From: Muscardinus avellanarius
Taxonomy: Eukaryota > Chordata > Mammalia > Rodentia > Gliridae
DNA length: 64,000 nt
Direction: 5' to 3'
NCBI GenBank assembly: GCA_963383645.1
Contig: OY726560.1
Coordinates: forward strand, 62,624,558-62,688,557
Each line of letters begins with the position of its first letter. Within the stretch, counting starts at the first letter, position 1. Positions 10,862-23,100 of this stretch are shown piece after piece. Below the pieces are notes generated by a model, which was not told where the DNA came from, searched no databases, and saw only the letters and a list, made by a program, of their open reading frames with translations. The position numbers and the translations under genes were made by a program.

Positions 10862-10917
<56 letters not shown>
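10782..10917. repeat. 136-nt uninterrupted pyrimidine tract: (CCTCT/CCCCT)n then (CT)n
   Basis: No purine occurs on the plus strand from 10782 to 10917. The left part is CCTCT/CCCCT pentamers and the right part about 26 CT dinucleotides. Such mirror-symmetric tracts can form triplex DNA. It lies about 1.5 kb past the CRISPLD1 stop codon. Confidence 0.95.
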
Positions 10918-10921
<4 letters not shown>

Positions 10922-11114
10922 TATCTCTAGCTCTCTTAACTTCCTCTGATCCTTGGATATAATTTATCTCCTTTTTATCTGCTCCTGCTGCTCCTAAACA
11001 CCTATTCAATTACTTTCTAAAAATATGTGAATTACTTTTCTTGTCAATTCTTTTATAATTATAACTACTTCATATCTTTCAGATTCTATTCTTGTGCTTT
11101 CTTAGTTAATCTCT

Positions 11115-12392
11115 CTAATTTTATTCAAGCTTTATCTTGCTGAAATGCTTCCCTAAATACAAAACTGTCTAGATTTCTCCGGTGCATAAAAATACCTAAA
11201 TATTAGATTGGCTTTTCAGACTTCTGGTAATATGTTATTTATACTAATATCAATACTCTAGATTTAGAAAACTAACATCAATTGTGCCCATTTATCTTGA
11301 AAGTATTTCTAAATCAAAGCATGCATGCAAAGGGAACAATATTTGAAACATGAGTAATTTTAATACGTTTATAAGAAATGAATAAAGTCACCAGCAGAAA
11401 AAAATACCCAAAGTAACATTTTACAGACTTTTAGTCTCAAGGGACAATACATTTTTCATAGAAATATATCACCACTATAGGTACTGTGGTATGGCAACAT
11501 TTATACACAAAGCCATTTACCATTATGAAAATCAGTGGCAATGGTGATGCAATACATTAATTCATCTTTGTTAGACTTTTTGCTTATACTTCCTGGCCTG
11601 CAGGAGTATTTGCCAGGATACAAAAGAAAATGTGTGACCTCAATTTTAACAATACATAGAAATCTCTGGCTGCCCATGCTTAACCACATGCTTACTATAT
11701 GATCACGAGAAATGTTTTCATACAACTACTTTTGACTTTTTCCATTTACTATTAAAACCATTCCCAAGAAACCAAACACTTTAACAGAACAGATTCATTT
11801 GGACATTAAAAGATTATTTTATACAAAATAACAAGTACAATATGAAGACTTATTACTCTATATATCTAAACTCAACAAAAGAAAAAAATTAACTATACAC
11901 ATATTAAATGGAAAACATTTGAGATTAGCGTAGGTAACATTATAGTACTGAACTAAGAAAAATATGATTAAAAAAAAGGTTTCTTTCAGTTTTAGAGTTG
12001 TTTTTAAATGCACCATATAATTTTCTGAGGACCATTCACATTCAATGTTTAAATTCATTTTATTAGTGGCATATACAAAGCACCATATAGTATAATATAT
12101 AAAATGTAGAACAATCATGACTATGTAATTAACTGTAGAAATAACTGCTAAGAAAATATAGCAATATTTAACACAGGATTTCTAAAACCATTACATATTT
12201 ATTACTTTTTCCAAAGTTGATGTCCCATGTTTTATTTTATAGATTTTGTGTATTAAGATTTATATGCATTTGGCACATTTCTGGGGCTAAAAATAGTCGC
12301 TATCATCTGTACAGTAATGTTACAGTTTTATACAAACTTCAGAAATATGGCATTTGGAATAGTCTTTACGATCCCCTTCCAATTGTTCTATT
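11115..12392 (-). other. Probable CRISPLD1 3'UTR (end uncertain)
   Basis: Unique AT-rich sequence without recognisable repeats directly after the stop codon. Minus-strand AATAAA hexamers occur at 12231-12236, 12198-12203, 12059-12064 and 11120-11125, so several poly(A) sites are possible. The distal limit chosen here is the last of these before the pyrimidine-rich tract and is a guess. Small ORFs inside show no coding character. Confidence 0.4.
12198..12236 (-). terminator. Candidate proximal poly(A) signals of CRISPLD1
   Basis: Two AATAAA hexamers on the gene strand (12231-12236 and 12198-12203), about 160-195 nt after the stop codon. Whether they are used cannot be judged from sequence alone. 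Confidence 0.3.
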
Positions 12393-12444
12393 TCACACAA
12401 CAGCAAATACTCTGAATGCCTTTCCTCCTGGAGGATTCTGTAAA
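12393..12444 (-). CDS. CRISPLD1: CRISPLD1 coding exon 15 (residues 484-500) and stop
   Basis: Acceptor ATTTTCCACAG|TTTAC. Encodes [16 protein letters not shown] then TGA at 12393-12395, the expected C-terminus. The same exon should continue into the 3'UTR. Confidence 0.96.
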
Positions 12445-13377
12445 CTGTGGAAAATAAAAAATATATGTATTTATATTGACATCATCTCTACATAACATCC
12501 TTCTAATCACACTGCCTTGTGATAGTCAAGAGTGCAACAATATGAATCCAGATGATTGATTTTCTTAGACTACTATAGTTTATAGTTATTGAAAAATTTG
12601 AGTAAAGATGACATAATTTGTAAAATCTTGATCATATGCTGGATTGAGAATTTAGGAAATAAATTTAAAAGGCATAGTAAGAAAGATAGTTGTCTCTACA
12701 AAACTCAGATCCTAAATCATGTTTTCATAGTTTGCCTCCTTTAGTTTTAAGAAAGCAGAATTAGGCACTTATTACATTTTACTAGGGGAAACAGATTCAG
12801 GCTTACAGCTGATTTGCAAAGTTTAGAGTTAACTATAGCAGAGCATGGGGACAGATGCCTGTAATCTCAGTACTTGAGAAGGTGAGACAGGAGGATCTCA
12901 AAGTTCAAAGAGAGCCTCAGCAATGTAGCGAGACTTTTAGCAAACTAGCAAGACTTTGTTTAAAAAATATATAATAAATAAACAATAAATAAGAGACAGA
13001 ATGCCCCAGAGTTCAATTCCCAGGACCAATAATTAAAATTAAAAATAGTTAATTGCAAGTTAAAAAAATGTCTGATACTAAAGCAAAGCTGTACGGGTGC
13101 TAATTTATTATCATTTTCTAAATTTGACAAAATTCAATTATATTACTCTCATAAAAATAAATTCTTAACATCCAGAGTTTCAAGAAAAACGTTAGTGAGG
13201 AAATTTAGCAGCCCAATATGAAAACACCTAAAAATTTATTCACCAAAATAGAAAAATAAGTACACATACACAAAGAGAGCAATGAATATCATTTTGGAAG
13301 TATTTTCAAAACATAAGTTGAAAGTAATATACAACCATACATTTTACTCCTTACTAAGTTGTTTTTTTGTTTGTTTG

Positions 13378-13408
<31 letters not shown>

Positions 13409-14093
13409 TTTTTTTTTTTTTTTTTTTTGGTGGTACTGGGTATGGAACCCTTCTACCTCCGGGCTACAATCCCAGACCTATTTATATTTTTTTATTTGGA
13501 AACAGGGTCTCTTAAGCCAGCGAGGCTGGCTTCAAACCTGCACAATCCTCCTGTCTATGCCTCCCAAGCACAAGGATTACAAGCGTACACCACCATACCT
13601 GGCCTAAGTTATTTTTTATTTGGTAAAAATTATAAAGTTATATTTTGTTTAAATGTCTAAAAGTTAAATCAAATTAATAATGTAACTAATCATTATTTAT
13701 TCTATCCAATTGTAAGCTTTTGAAGTTTTTACATTTTTGCAACGTTTTACGCACTTGCTAATAATTAGTAGTAGTATTTTGTGGCAGTAGGGATGGAACC
13801 CAGGGGCATTCTACTTCCAAGCTACACCTCCAGCCCTATTTTATTCTTTAATTTTGAGAGAGGGTCTCACTAAGTTGCTGCAATTGGTCACGAACCTGGG
13901 ATCTTCCTGTCTCAGCCTCCCAAGTACTGGCATTACAAGATTAAGGTACTTGCTTAATAATTAAAATTTTAAATACCATCAATAATTAGCATGTGAATGC
14001 TAAGAACAAAAGTATACTTCTTTTTGTGTATTTATTCATGTAAAATAAAGAGAATTTTAGAGTGAGAAAAGGAGGAGGACCACAAATATGCGT

Positions 14094-14132
<39 letters not shown>

Positions 14133-17100
14133 CACATACCAAGTTTTTCTCACAACAAATGTTCAATCTAAAGCCATTTTTATTTTTCAGAAACAAACTA
14201 AAGTCTTAGAAGGCAGATGTGTTTAATGTGTTTCTCCTCTGTAAACAGTGAATATGCTGGAAAAGATATGTACCACTGAGCTCAAAGGCCTAGTGCTAAG
14301 CCAGAATTCAAGGATTAATAAGTTAATAATAATATTTTATTTTATTGCTTAATCTTTTATTTAATAATAACCAATTATTTATTTTGAACCTCAGCTAATA
14401 CATACATAAATAGAGTATATAGGATTAATTTATAGGAGTGTTAATTGAGAGAAACTAAAGTTTATTAAAGACTAGTAACTGTGATATTAACAGTAGTTAC
14501 TACAAAATAACTACTTTTCTCTGTTTTGTTAGCATATCATTTTATAGCTTTAAAAAAATAAGAAATTTGCCGGGCGTGGTGGCACATACTTGTAATCCCC
14601 GTGCTTGGGAGATAGAGACAGGAGGATCGTGCAGATTCGAAGCCAGCCATGCTGGCTTAAGAGACCCTGTTTCCAAATAAAAAGTATAAAATAGGTCTAG
14701 GAGTGTAGAAGGCTTCCAGGAACTCCAGTACCACCAAGAAAGAAAGAAGGAAAGAAGGAAAGAAAGAAAGAAAGAAAAAGAAAGAAAGAAAGAGATTTAG
14801 GAGGTAATTGAAACATCACTCCATTTATCTTAAAAAAGGCATATGAGATCCTATAATTCAAGAATTCATTTATGTTATAATATCTGACTTTTGAGGCTAT
14901 GAGGTAGGTTGTGGAGAATCATATTCTTAACAATGCCCGTTAATATACAATCTCTTCTGAAAAAGATGCTAAGTGCACATCTGTGGGTGTTGGTTTTGTG
15001 TTTGCTCTTTTTTTTGGAGCTAGTGATCAGACCCCAGGAAGTGCCCCTGCATGGCAAGTGCTTTGCCACTGAACTACATTCCAGCCTGAGATCTGTCTTT
15101 CTAAGAGGATGACAGCCAGTTTTATGGAAGACAATCTAAATACCCTATGTAGTACATCCTTTTGTGTTCTTTAGAAAAGCTAGTAGATAATCTGAACCCC
15201 CCATTGATAATTTTGAATAACTCAGGAAATATCTAAAAGAGAATATTTTCTGTGTCTATACAAATCAATGAGATTTAATATTACTTTGCTAAGTATCAAT
15301 GATATTAAAAAGCCTAAAGTTTCATCTCCCTTAATGATCTCACTTGATAAAGAAAGTCACATGATATGCTCAAATTATTAAATATACATCATGTAAATGG
15401 GCTAAGTAGCAGAAGATGACCTGAAAAAGTTCATCTGTATCATATTAAGCATCCAACTTCCAATCCAAGAGAGAATTTGGTTCTAGAAAAAACCAGACTC
15501 ATTGTTTTTGTCAAATACTTTCTCAGATAATTGGATTAGAGAAATATTCAGTGCCTTGCTCACCTAGAAAGAATTAAATATAAAAACTAATCTAGAAAAT
15601 CCTAAAGGATGAAAAAAGTTTCCTAATTATAAGATCAATTAACAAAGGAGTGGTTCTGACTTGTAATCCGATTTTCAGGTTGGTGTTTATAAACCTGCAG
15701 GAGACAGGCGCCTCTGGTACCACAGCTTCTCCCAGCCCTGGAAAAGCAGCTGTTACACAAATATGTAAAAAAAAAAAAAACACTAGCTGAGCTCTTAACT
15801 TGGAATCCATCCTCAAGTGGGTCCATTGTAAAGTAGTCATAAATAACAAGATAGATACTGTACAAACTATGCTTGCTTTGCTTTGCTTTGCTTTTACCTT
15901 TCTGAGAAGATTCCATTCTGAAAAGAAGCAGTGTAAGTCTTCCTTTTGTCCACAGGCATCACGTCAACATAACCACCATGGTTTCGAACCACCCCGGCAT
16001 GGACTGCTGCTCTGCAGATGCTGGACAGCTGAGGAGACAAGAGAAAATCCTGCCCCTGTTAGGAAATGATTGCTGATGCTGCCCAGCCTGTTCTTCCATT
16101 GGATTCAGGTCACTGACATCAATCTGTATTGCCAGCAAGCAACTACTGGGTAATGTTCTGAACATAAAGTGATGTTGCCAATGTCACAAAGTCAAGGCCA
16201 AATTGGAGCAAGACTGAGGAAGATCTTAAGGGTGGCAGCATGGTAGGAGCCCTCCACTATCTAATCTGTAAACACTTGCCCCACCCAAGCAGCAGACTTA
16301 TAGTCAAAGCAATTAAAAAGCAAATTAATTCCTTCTATCTTTTCCAGGGCCAGTTACTCCTAGATTGCAGGTTTTGCTGATGTATACTGGAATTGGTCTG
16401 ACCAAATGTTCACAGGTCAGATCATCAGTGCCTCATTGTGTTCAGTTTTGACTTACACACAACTTAACCATAGTTCTATACATCTTGACGGCCCATTTGA
16501 TGCAGGTATATATTAAATGGGGAGTTTTTTCTGTTAAAGAATATAACCTATACAAAAATATTTTGCCTGAAAGAATGACCTCCAAGAAGAAAATTATGCA
16601 GAATAACTTTTATCTAGGTTTGCAAAGCCTGTCCATCACCCTGGTTTGAAAGCTCTGACATGAGAACTATATTTATATGTACCAGTTGTGTAATCAGAAT
16701 TGAATAAGATTTATGGAAGAGAAAATTATTTTTTGTTTCCACTATTTAATCATAAATAACAAGCTGGATAGTATATAAACTTTGGGTCCAATTTTTAAGA
16801 TTACTGACTTCTAAAAGTCACGTAATTTATTTTAGCCTATTAAACTGTTTCCCAGAATCCAACGTTGACTTTAATCTAAATGTTCCACTAAATCTGTTGA
16901 GAGCTGAGTATAGCCTGAGGAAACCCTACAAGATATACTTGAACTGTTTCAGTACAATTCAATCCATCTCATCTTCTGATGGCCTTTCCTAATCCCACTG
17001 GTGTGCTCTTATCTTTGTGCACATGGGGGTGATTTAATGTGCTTTTTTAAGTTCACATAAGCGTGCATACTTACTTGACCTTGTTTTATTACTGTGCTCT

Positions 17101-20100
17101 GAACTCTGGGGCATCAGTCAGTATGTATTAGCTCAGAGAGCCTGAAGGCTGAATGGTTTAATCCTCCTCATGCTTTGGGTATATCACAAAATACTGTACA
17201 TCCAAAACTCTGTGTCCTTTCTCTTAGGAGGCATTTTATTCATCATTTTAAAGTCCTATACTGAATTCAAAAGTTTATCCAATACAGTTCATAACAAATG
17301 GAATTAAAAATAACTCTGTACACATTTCAGTAATTATTCTGCTCTGTTAAAAGGTTGTTATCAGCATTTTTTCCTCAAGGCAACAAAAGTGCTTAGATAT
17401 AACATTCACTAAATTCGAACACTGTATTTTGAGCCTGTTGTTTTGCTTACAGCTATGCAGTCAGCAGACATTCCTACTGAGTTCAAAGATCAGGACATCT
17501 TTTTCATATTTGTACTTTATCAGAATATATTATGGAAAATAAGAATTTATCTGTAAATACAGTGGAGTTTTTAATGAATGCAGAAATAAAGGTTATCTGC
17601 AATGAACTATAAAAAAACATCAAAGCAGTACTACAAAAAAAAACTATTAACAAAAACACCTCCACGCTGTACTATGGACAAATTCTAACCCTATGATTGA
17701 AAAGCAAGAGAGAAGGAAAATGAAGAGAGAGAAGAGGGAAGTTGGTTGACTCAGTCTCATCTCATTTACTATCACTCTTATCTGAAGAGATAACCTATAC
17801 TGTAGGTGATGGGGAGGTTGGCAATTGAGAGATTAATCTCTGGCTCTACACTTATTATGTGAGAGTAATCTTGGCATTTCCAACTTATTCTTCAAAGGAT
17901 TGACATACTCTTGCCTATCATTTCTGTGAGATGGGAAGATAAAATGATCTCAGGACATTAGTTCCAAGCCACTTTTAATTCTAATTCTCAGCAGCTCAAA
18001 GACAGGCAAAGATATTTGCTATGTATCACATTTACTCTTACTCTATGTCTTCATAGATGTTATCCATCCCCTCCAGAATGTTCCCTAATCCTCACTACCA
18101 ACCAACACTTCACACCTTCCTCAAAATGCATTTGTGTACATGGAAGCCAGCACTGCCAACTCTCCATCAGTTACAGCACATCAGCAAGTAGTTTCTTTTG
18201 CATATATTACATGAAATTACATTAAATTATCTTCTTTTTATTCCAAGATTTTTATAATGTCCCTTTTTCAATAAAGGTTTTATTAATACATCTGACAAAT
18301 TCTTGCATGTGTAGTACTGGAGGATGAACACAGGGGCCTTCTCCAAGTTATACCTGCAGCCCTATTTTATTTTTGAAATGGTACATCATTAAGTTGCTGG
18401 AGACCCCACTTAAGTGGCTAAGGCTAGCTTTGAACCTGTTAGCTCCTGTTTCACTCTCCCAAGTAGTAGGATTATAGGTATGAGTCACCATTATCAGCTA
18501 CATTTGACAGATTCTTAGTTGTCAAGTTGATACTTCAGATATTGAAGAACTAAAATGACTAAAGAAAAGCAAATGTGTCTGCCTTTCCAAGAAGGCCTCT
18601 AGGCAAGTTCTTTAAGTGTGTGATAAAAGCCACATGGAGAAGATATAAAGGAAAGTTTAATCAAATTAAATGATAATACATTCATATTTACATGTGAATA
18701 TTCGTTTTTCAGTGATAGTAATGATTAACTTTTTCGAAAATACATGTATCAGTACAGAAACTATTCCCTTGTTCTATAAATAAAGGCATGCATACACATT
18801 TAAGTGTGTATATATATATATATATATATACATATATATATACATATATATACATATATAATGCATATTGAAAGTTGTATAAATTTGGATACTTACATCA
18901 GAATAAATTCGAGATCCAATTACACGAGCATAATGTGGATTCGCTTGCATACAGTTACGAGGACAATACACTCTGAGAAAAAGATATATATAAATATATA
19001 AATAAAGCAGGGTGATTGCCTCAATCTTTCTTATTAATACAATCATAGGCATTAAGACACAGTAGTAAACTCAACATTCATTGTGAACTCTGCTTTTTTT
19101 CTTCTCCTGAAATATGTCAATTGCATAAACCTGGCAACAGTCAACAAACTTGCTCTTTATTCTCTTCTAGATATGGGCAAAAATGTTGACTTTTTAAAAA
19201 TTTAGCCAAGAAGCCTTCTAATTTTGGGATTCAAAGCAGAAAACAACTTCAGGAAGCATCTCTATGTATCTGAGAATTGGTGCTCAGTGTGCCTGAAGAA
19301 TTTAGTAAACAAATAACCTAGAAAATCTGAGTTGCTGTCTGTCTGGTAACTGTAGTTCCTCTTTGCTACATCTCTCATCCAATTTCATGGTTTTAATTAT
19401 TATCTATAAATAGCTGATTTCCAAATTTTGTATCTCCAGTTGGGACTTTTCATTCCAAAAGTACATTTCTTACTTCTTATTCTATGCCTCCATGTAGATC
19501 TAACAAACATCTCAAACTGACTTGATATGCAGTAAAATTCCCAATTTCTTCTAGTTCTCAAATCTGTTTCTTTGTAGGCTTCTCATCACAATACATACCA
19601 ATTCCATTATTACAGGAGTTTCAGCCAAAAACCTTTATTCTGCCCTTAATTCATCTCTTTATCTCACACCTTACATTCAACCCAGCAACAATTTCAATTG
19701 TCCAAATACATTAAATATATCCAAGATCAGGGAATCTCTAAGTAACTCAACTAGTTAACTCTGGACTCTTATCTACTGTCTACTGACTCCAAGTGGCTCT
19801 CCTTTGTTCTGTCCAAACATGTTATGCTTCTCCTCCAAATACTCCAGTGGCTTCCCATCTCATTCAGAATACATAACAAGATCCATAGAATGGCACACAG
19901 TAGGTAATAAATATTTATAAATGTACACTTCTAAAGTGTATGGTTTATGTCATCCAATCTGTGGCATTGTATTATAATAGCCCAAGCAGATTAAGGCAGA
20001 ACTCTGCAGCACATATGAACAAAGAGAACAAATGCACAAGCCCTACTATGTAAAAACCATAGCTTAATACTGGCACACAGTAGGTAATAAATATTTATAA

Positions 20101-23100
20101 ATGTACACTTCTAAAGTGTATGGTTTTTTACATATCATAATGCTAAAATTTACCCGTTTCATCTAGCAATACATTTTCTTCTCTCCCCATAAAAATATAA
20201 CATCAGTATAAGAGTAATACGAAAAAAACCTCTGGAAATTTTTCTAAGATTATAAAACAAATCTGGGAGCTGTATAATAACATAACTGTGGGAAATCAAT
20301 TTCTGTGGTTTACGTCATCCAATCTGTGGCATTGTATTATAATAGCCCAAGCAGATTAAGGCAGAACTCTGTAGTGCATATGAACAAAGAGAACATATGC
20401 ACAAGCCCTACGATTATAAAATAGAAGAAAGTACTTTTGCATTTTGAGAAGACGCCGTAGAAGAACTGAGTATATGAGGTTCATGATGTCCCATCTCTCC
20501 CTCCTGTCTAGCAGTTCAAGATCATACACAACTTTGAGTACTAGAGACAAAATGTCAGGTAAAAACAAGTAGCACAAAGCTAAAGCCATATATACATGGC
20601 TTTGCTTTAAAAAAAATATAGGAACATTTTTAAAACATTACCTTGGGCAATGTGAAGCAGGCTTATGAAACGGACAGAGCTGTTCCACAGTAGTTTCACA
20701 GGTTACAGCCTGGACTGAAGAATCAAAAGTACAAAACAATAGGTGAATCTATTAGAAGCAAAAACATGCCACACAGCAGTTAGAAAATAAGATGAAAAAA
20801 GGTGCTGACCTGTTACTTTAGAGACTGTGAAGGAATTAGCGGAGTGATATTTGCTGAAGATAGAAAGATAGAAATGTCAATCATTTGCTTATAGGCAACA
20901 TTATAATTATGCTTCCTGGTACTTTTCAGGTCTAGGCACATTTTATTTTTTAAGTATTTTCATTAAAAGAGCTAGATAAGTAGTGATATAAGAAAACTTA
21001 TGCTAAATCCATAAAAACTAAGCTTAATAATGGAATGTTTTTAATGCAACATCCAGTATTTGGCTTAAGAAAGCTAATAATTATTATTTATTGATGATAA
21101 TTAACAAATGTTCACTGAATGAAAAAATAATAAATATTTTGAGAAATATATTTTACCAAAGAGTTATTTCTAGTGGCTAAAACCCACATGTCAACCTTTG
21201 AAAAAAAACTGTATACATAGAAGTTTAGTCCACAAATTTGTATGGGATTTTTGTTATTGTTGATACTGGGGATTGAATCCAGGGGCATTACATCTCTGAG
21301 CTACACTCTCAGCCCTATTTTACTTTATTTTATTATTTTATTTGTTTGAAAACAGGGTCTTGCTAGGTTGCTGAGAGTCTCACTATATTGCTAAGGCTAA
21401 TCTTGAACCTATGATCCCCTTTCCTCATCCTCCCAAGTACTGAGATTACAAGTGTGAGCAACCAAATGCAGCTTATAAGGGTTTTTAGTAGCTTCTTTTT
21501 TATAATTGTGAATTCCAATGTAACTCTATAGTGGAGTTTTATGTAATTGTACAGTGACAAAAGAAAAGGACTACATCATATTTTCTAAAAACAAAAAAGG
21601 AAAAAGCAATCTATATGAGGTTAAATAATGTTTACATATATTTTATACATATTTAAGGGAATAAAAATGCCACACAAAGATGTTTCTACTTTCTATAAAG
21701 TGTATTTTAAAATATAGTGTTTTAGATCAAAGAATTTAGTGTACTTTCTATGAGAAATAGTTTAAAAGTTAATGTTTTGTGTACTGTATTAAATTACATT
21801 TAGGTGAACAAAAAAAGACTATATAGTGTATCACATCTTTAGAGAATTTTTTAAAATGTTCTTACTTATTAATTTAACTTATTAACAAAGTTACTGTTGC
21901 ATGAAATAAGCCATTTTCCCTAGAGAAAAGAGGGCAGAGGGAATATGTAAATTATTAGTATTCCCTGGGATATTTCCTATTACTGCCGAAAAATTTATTG
22001 CTTTACATTAAACCTCAACTGTAAATTTACGCATTCTTAATGAAACTCTTGAAAATTCAGTATTTTAGCATTTCCTCTATGAGCAAAAAAGGGTTCAATT
22101 TTCAAGGTGACTAAAATAAATCTTGAAAATTTGCCAACCTATCTCTTCATCAATTAAATTATTTTATGCTTTGCTTTAAAAGAATGTGTTAGCTTGTTAC
22201 TACAATTAAAAATCATCTGATCCAAAAAAAACCATTCAGGTACTTACCCAATTGTTTGAACACCATTTCTATTGGATTTGATGAAGTAATGTTTTCTTCC
22301 TTGTCTAGTGATATCCACCCATCCGCCATCATTATCTATTATACCATAATGAATTGCGGCTCTACAGATGCTAGATTGCTTGAAGAGAGGAGACACAACA
22401 GTGTTATACTACTCAAGCTCTGCCTACTCATGACTTTGAGTAGACATTTAAATAGATATTTATAAGAAAAATAGCTATACTTCATGTTGTTATAAACCAC
22501 ATTAAAAACTTAAATATTTTATGAGGGAATTTTATTTCCAACTAATTGTATTTATGATACCTACCATTTCATAATGTACACTGCCAATTACTTTAGCTTT
22601 ACTATCCAAACAGCCAGCAGGGCACTCATACCTAGACAAAAGTAATTGGGAATAACATTTAGTTTTTGTGACGGTCAGTATAAAATGAAAACATGTCATA
22701 TTTGCCAGTTGATTTTGAGGATAATAGTGACTGTTACCTATTGCAGGTTGTCCCTTTGCACTGGTCTCTCAATCTTACTTCACAAGAAACAATTTGGGCT
22801 ATAAGAAAAAATAATCACCAGCATAATTTTGAAAGTGTAAAACGTGGTACATTAATTACATATAATGACAAGCTTTTCTTTCCATTCTAAAATGTTTATA
22901 CATAATGCAGAGGCCTTACACATTTGCTGTGTGCTTATGACTTCGTTTCTGTTACTATCATCCGATCTTGTCCGGACGTGGGTGTCACGAACCTGTGCCT
23001 GCTGCCTTTCAATTTCATTTGTTTCTTCTTCTCGAGGAGGGTAATATCCATCTGACCCTTCTGTTAGGAAGATGAGATTTAATTTTGTGAGACTACAATG

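Noticed and set aside
10693..11009. ORFs of repeating Ser-Leu/Pro or Arg-Glu
   Set aside because: Simple translation of the pyrimidine tract. The same applies to 62880-63172.
11858..12118. An 86-residue minus-strand ORF after the CRISPLD1 stop codon
   Set aside because: It lies in the probable 3'UTR, is AT-driven and has no domain.
14095..14130. Regular short repeats considered as a CRISPR-like array
   Set aside because: Dinucleotide microsatellites in a mammalian genome, with no repeat-spacer organisation anywhere in the window.
15008..15090. Possible tRNA gene
   Set aside because: The tRNA-Ala-like sequence is an antisense ID SINE with degenerate boxes and no intact cloverleaf.
20127..20311. 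Possibility that the short copy at 19891-20046 is a spliced (processed) copy of the longer one
   Set aside because: The missing segment has no GT-AG boundaries. The shared TGGTTT at both ends fits microhomology deletion better.
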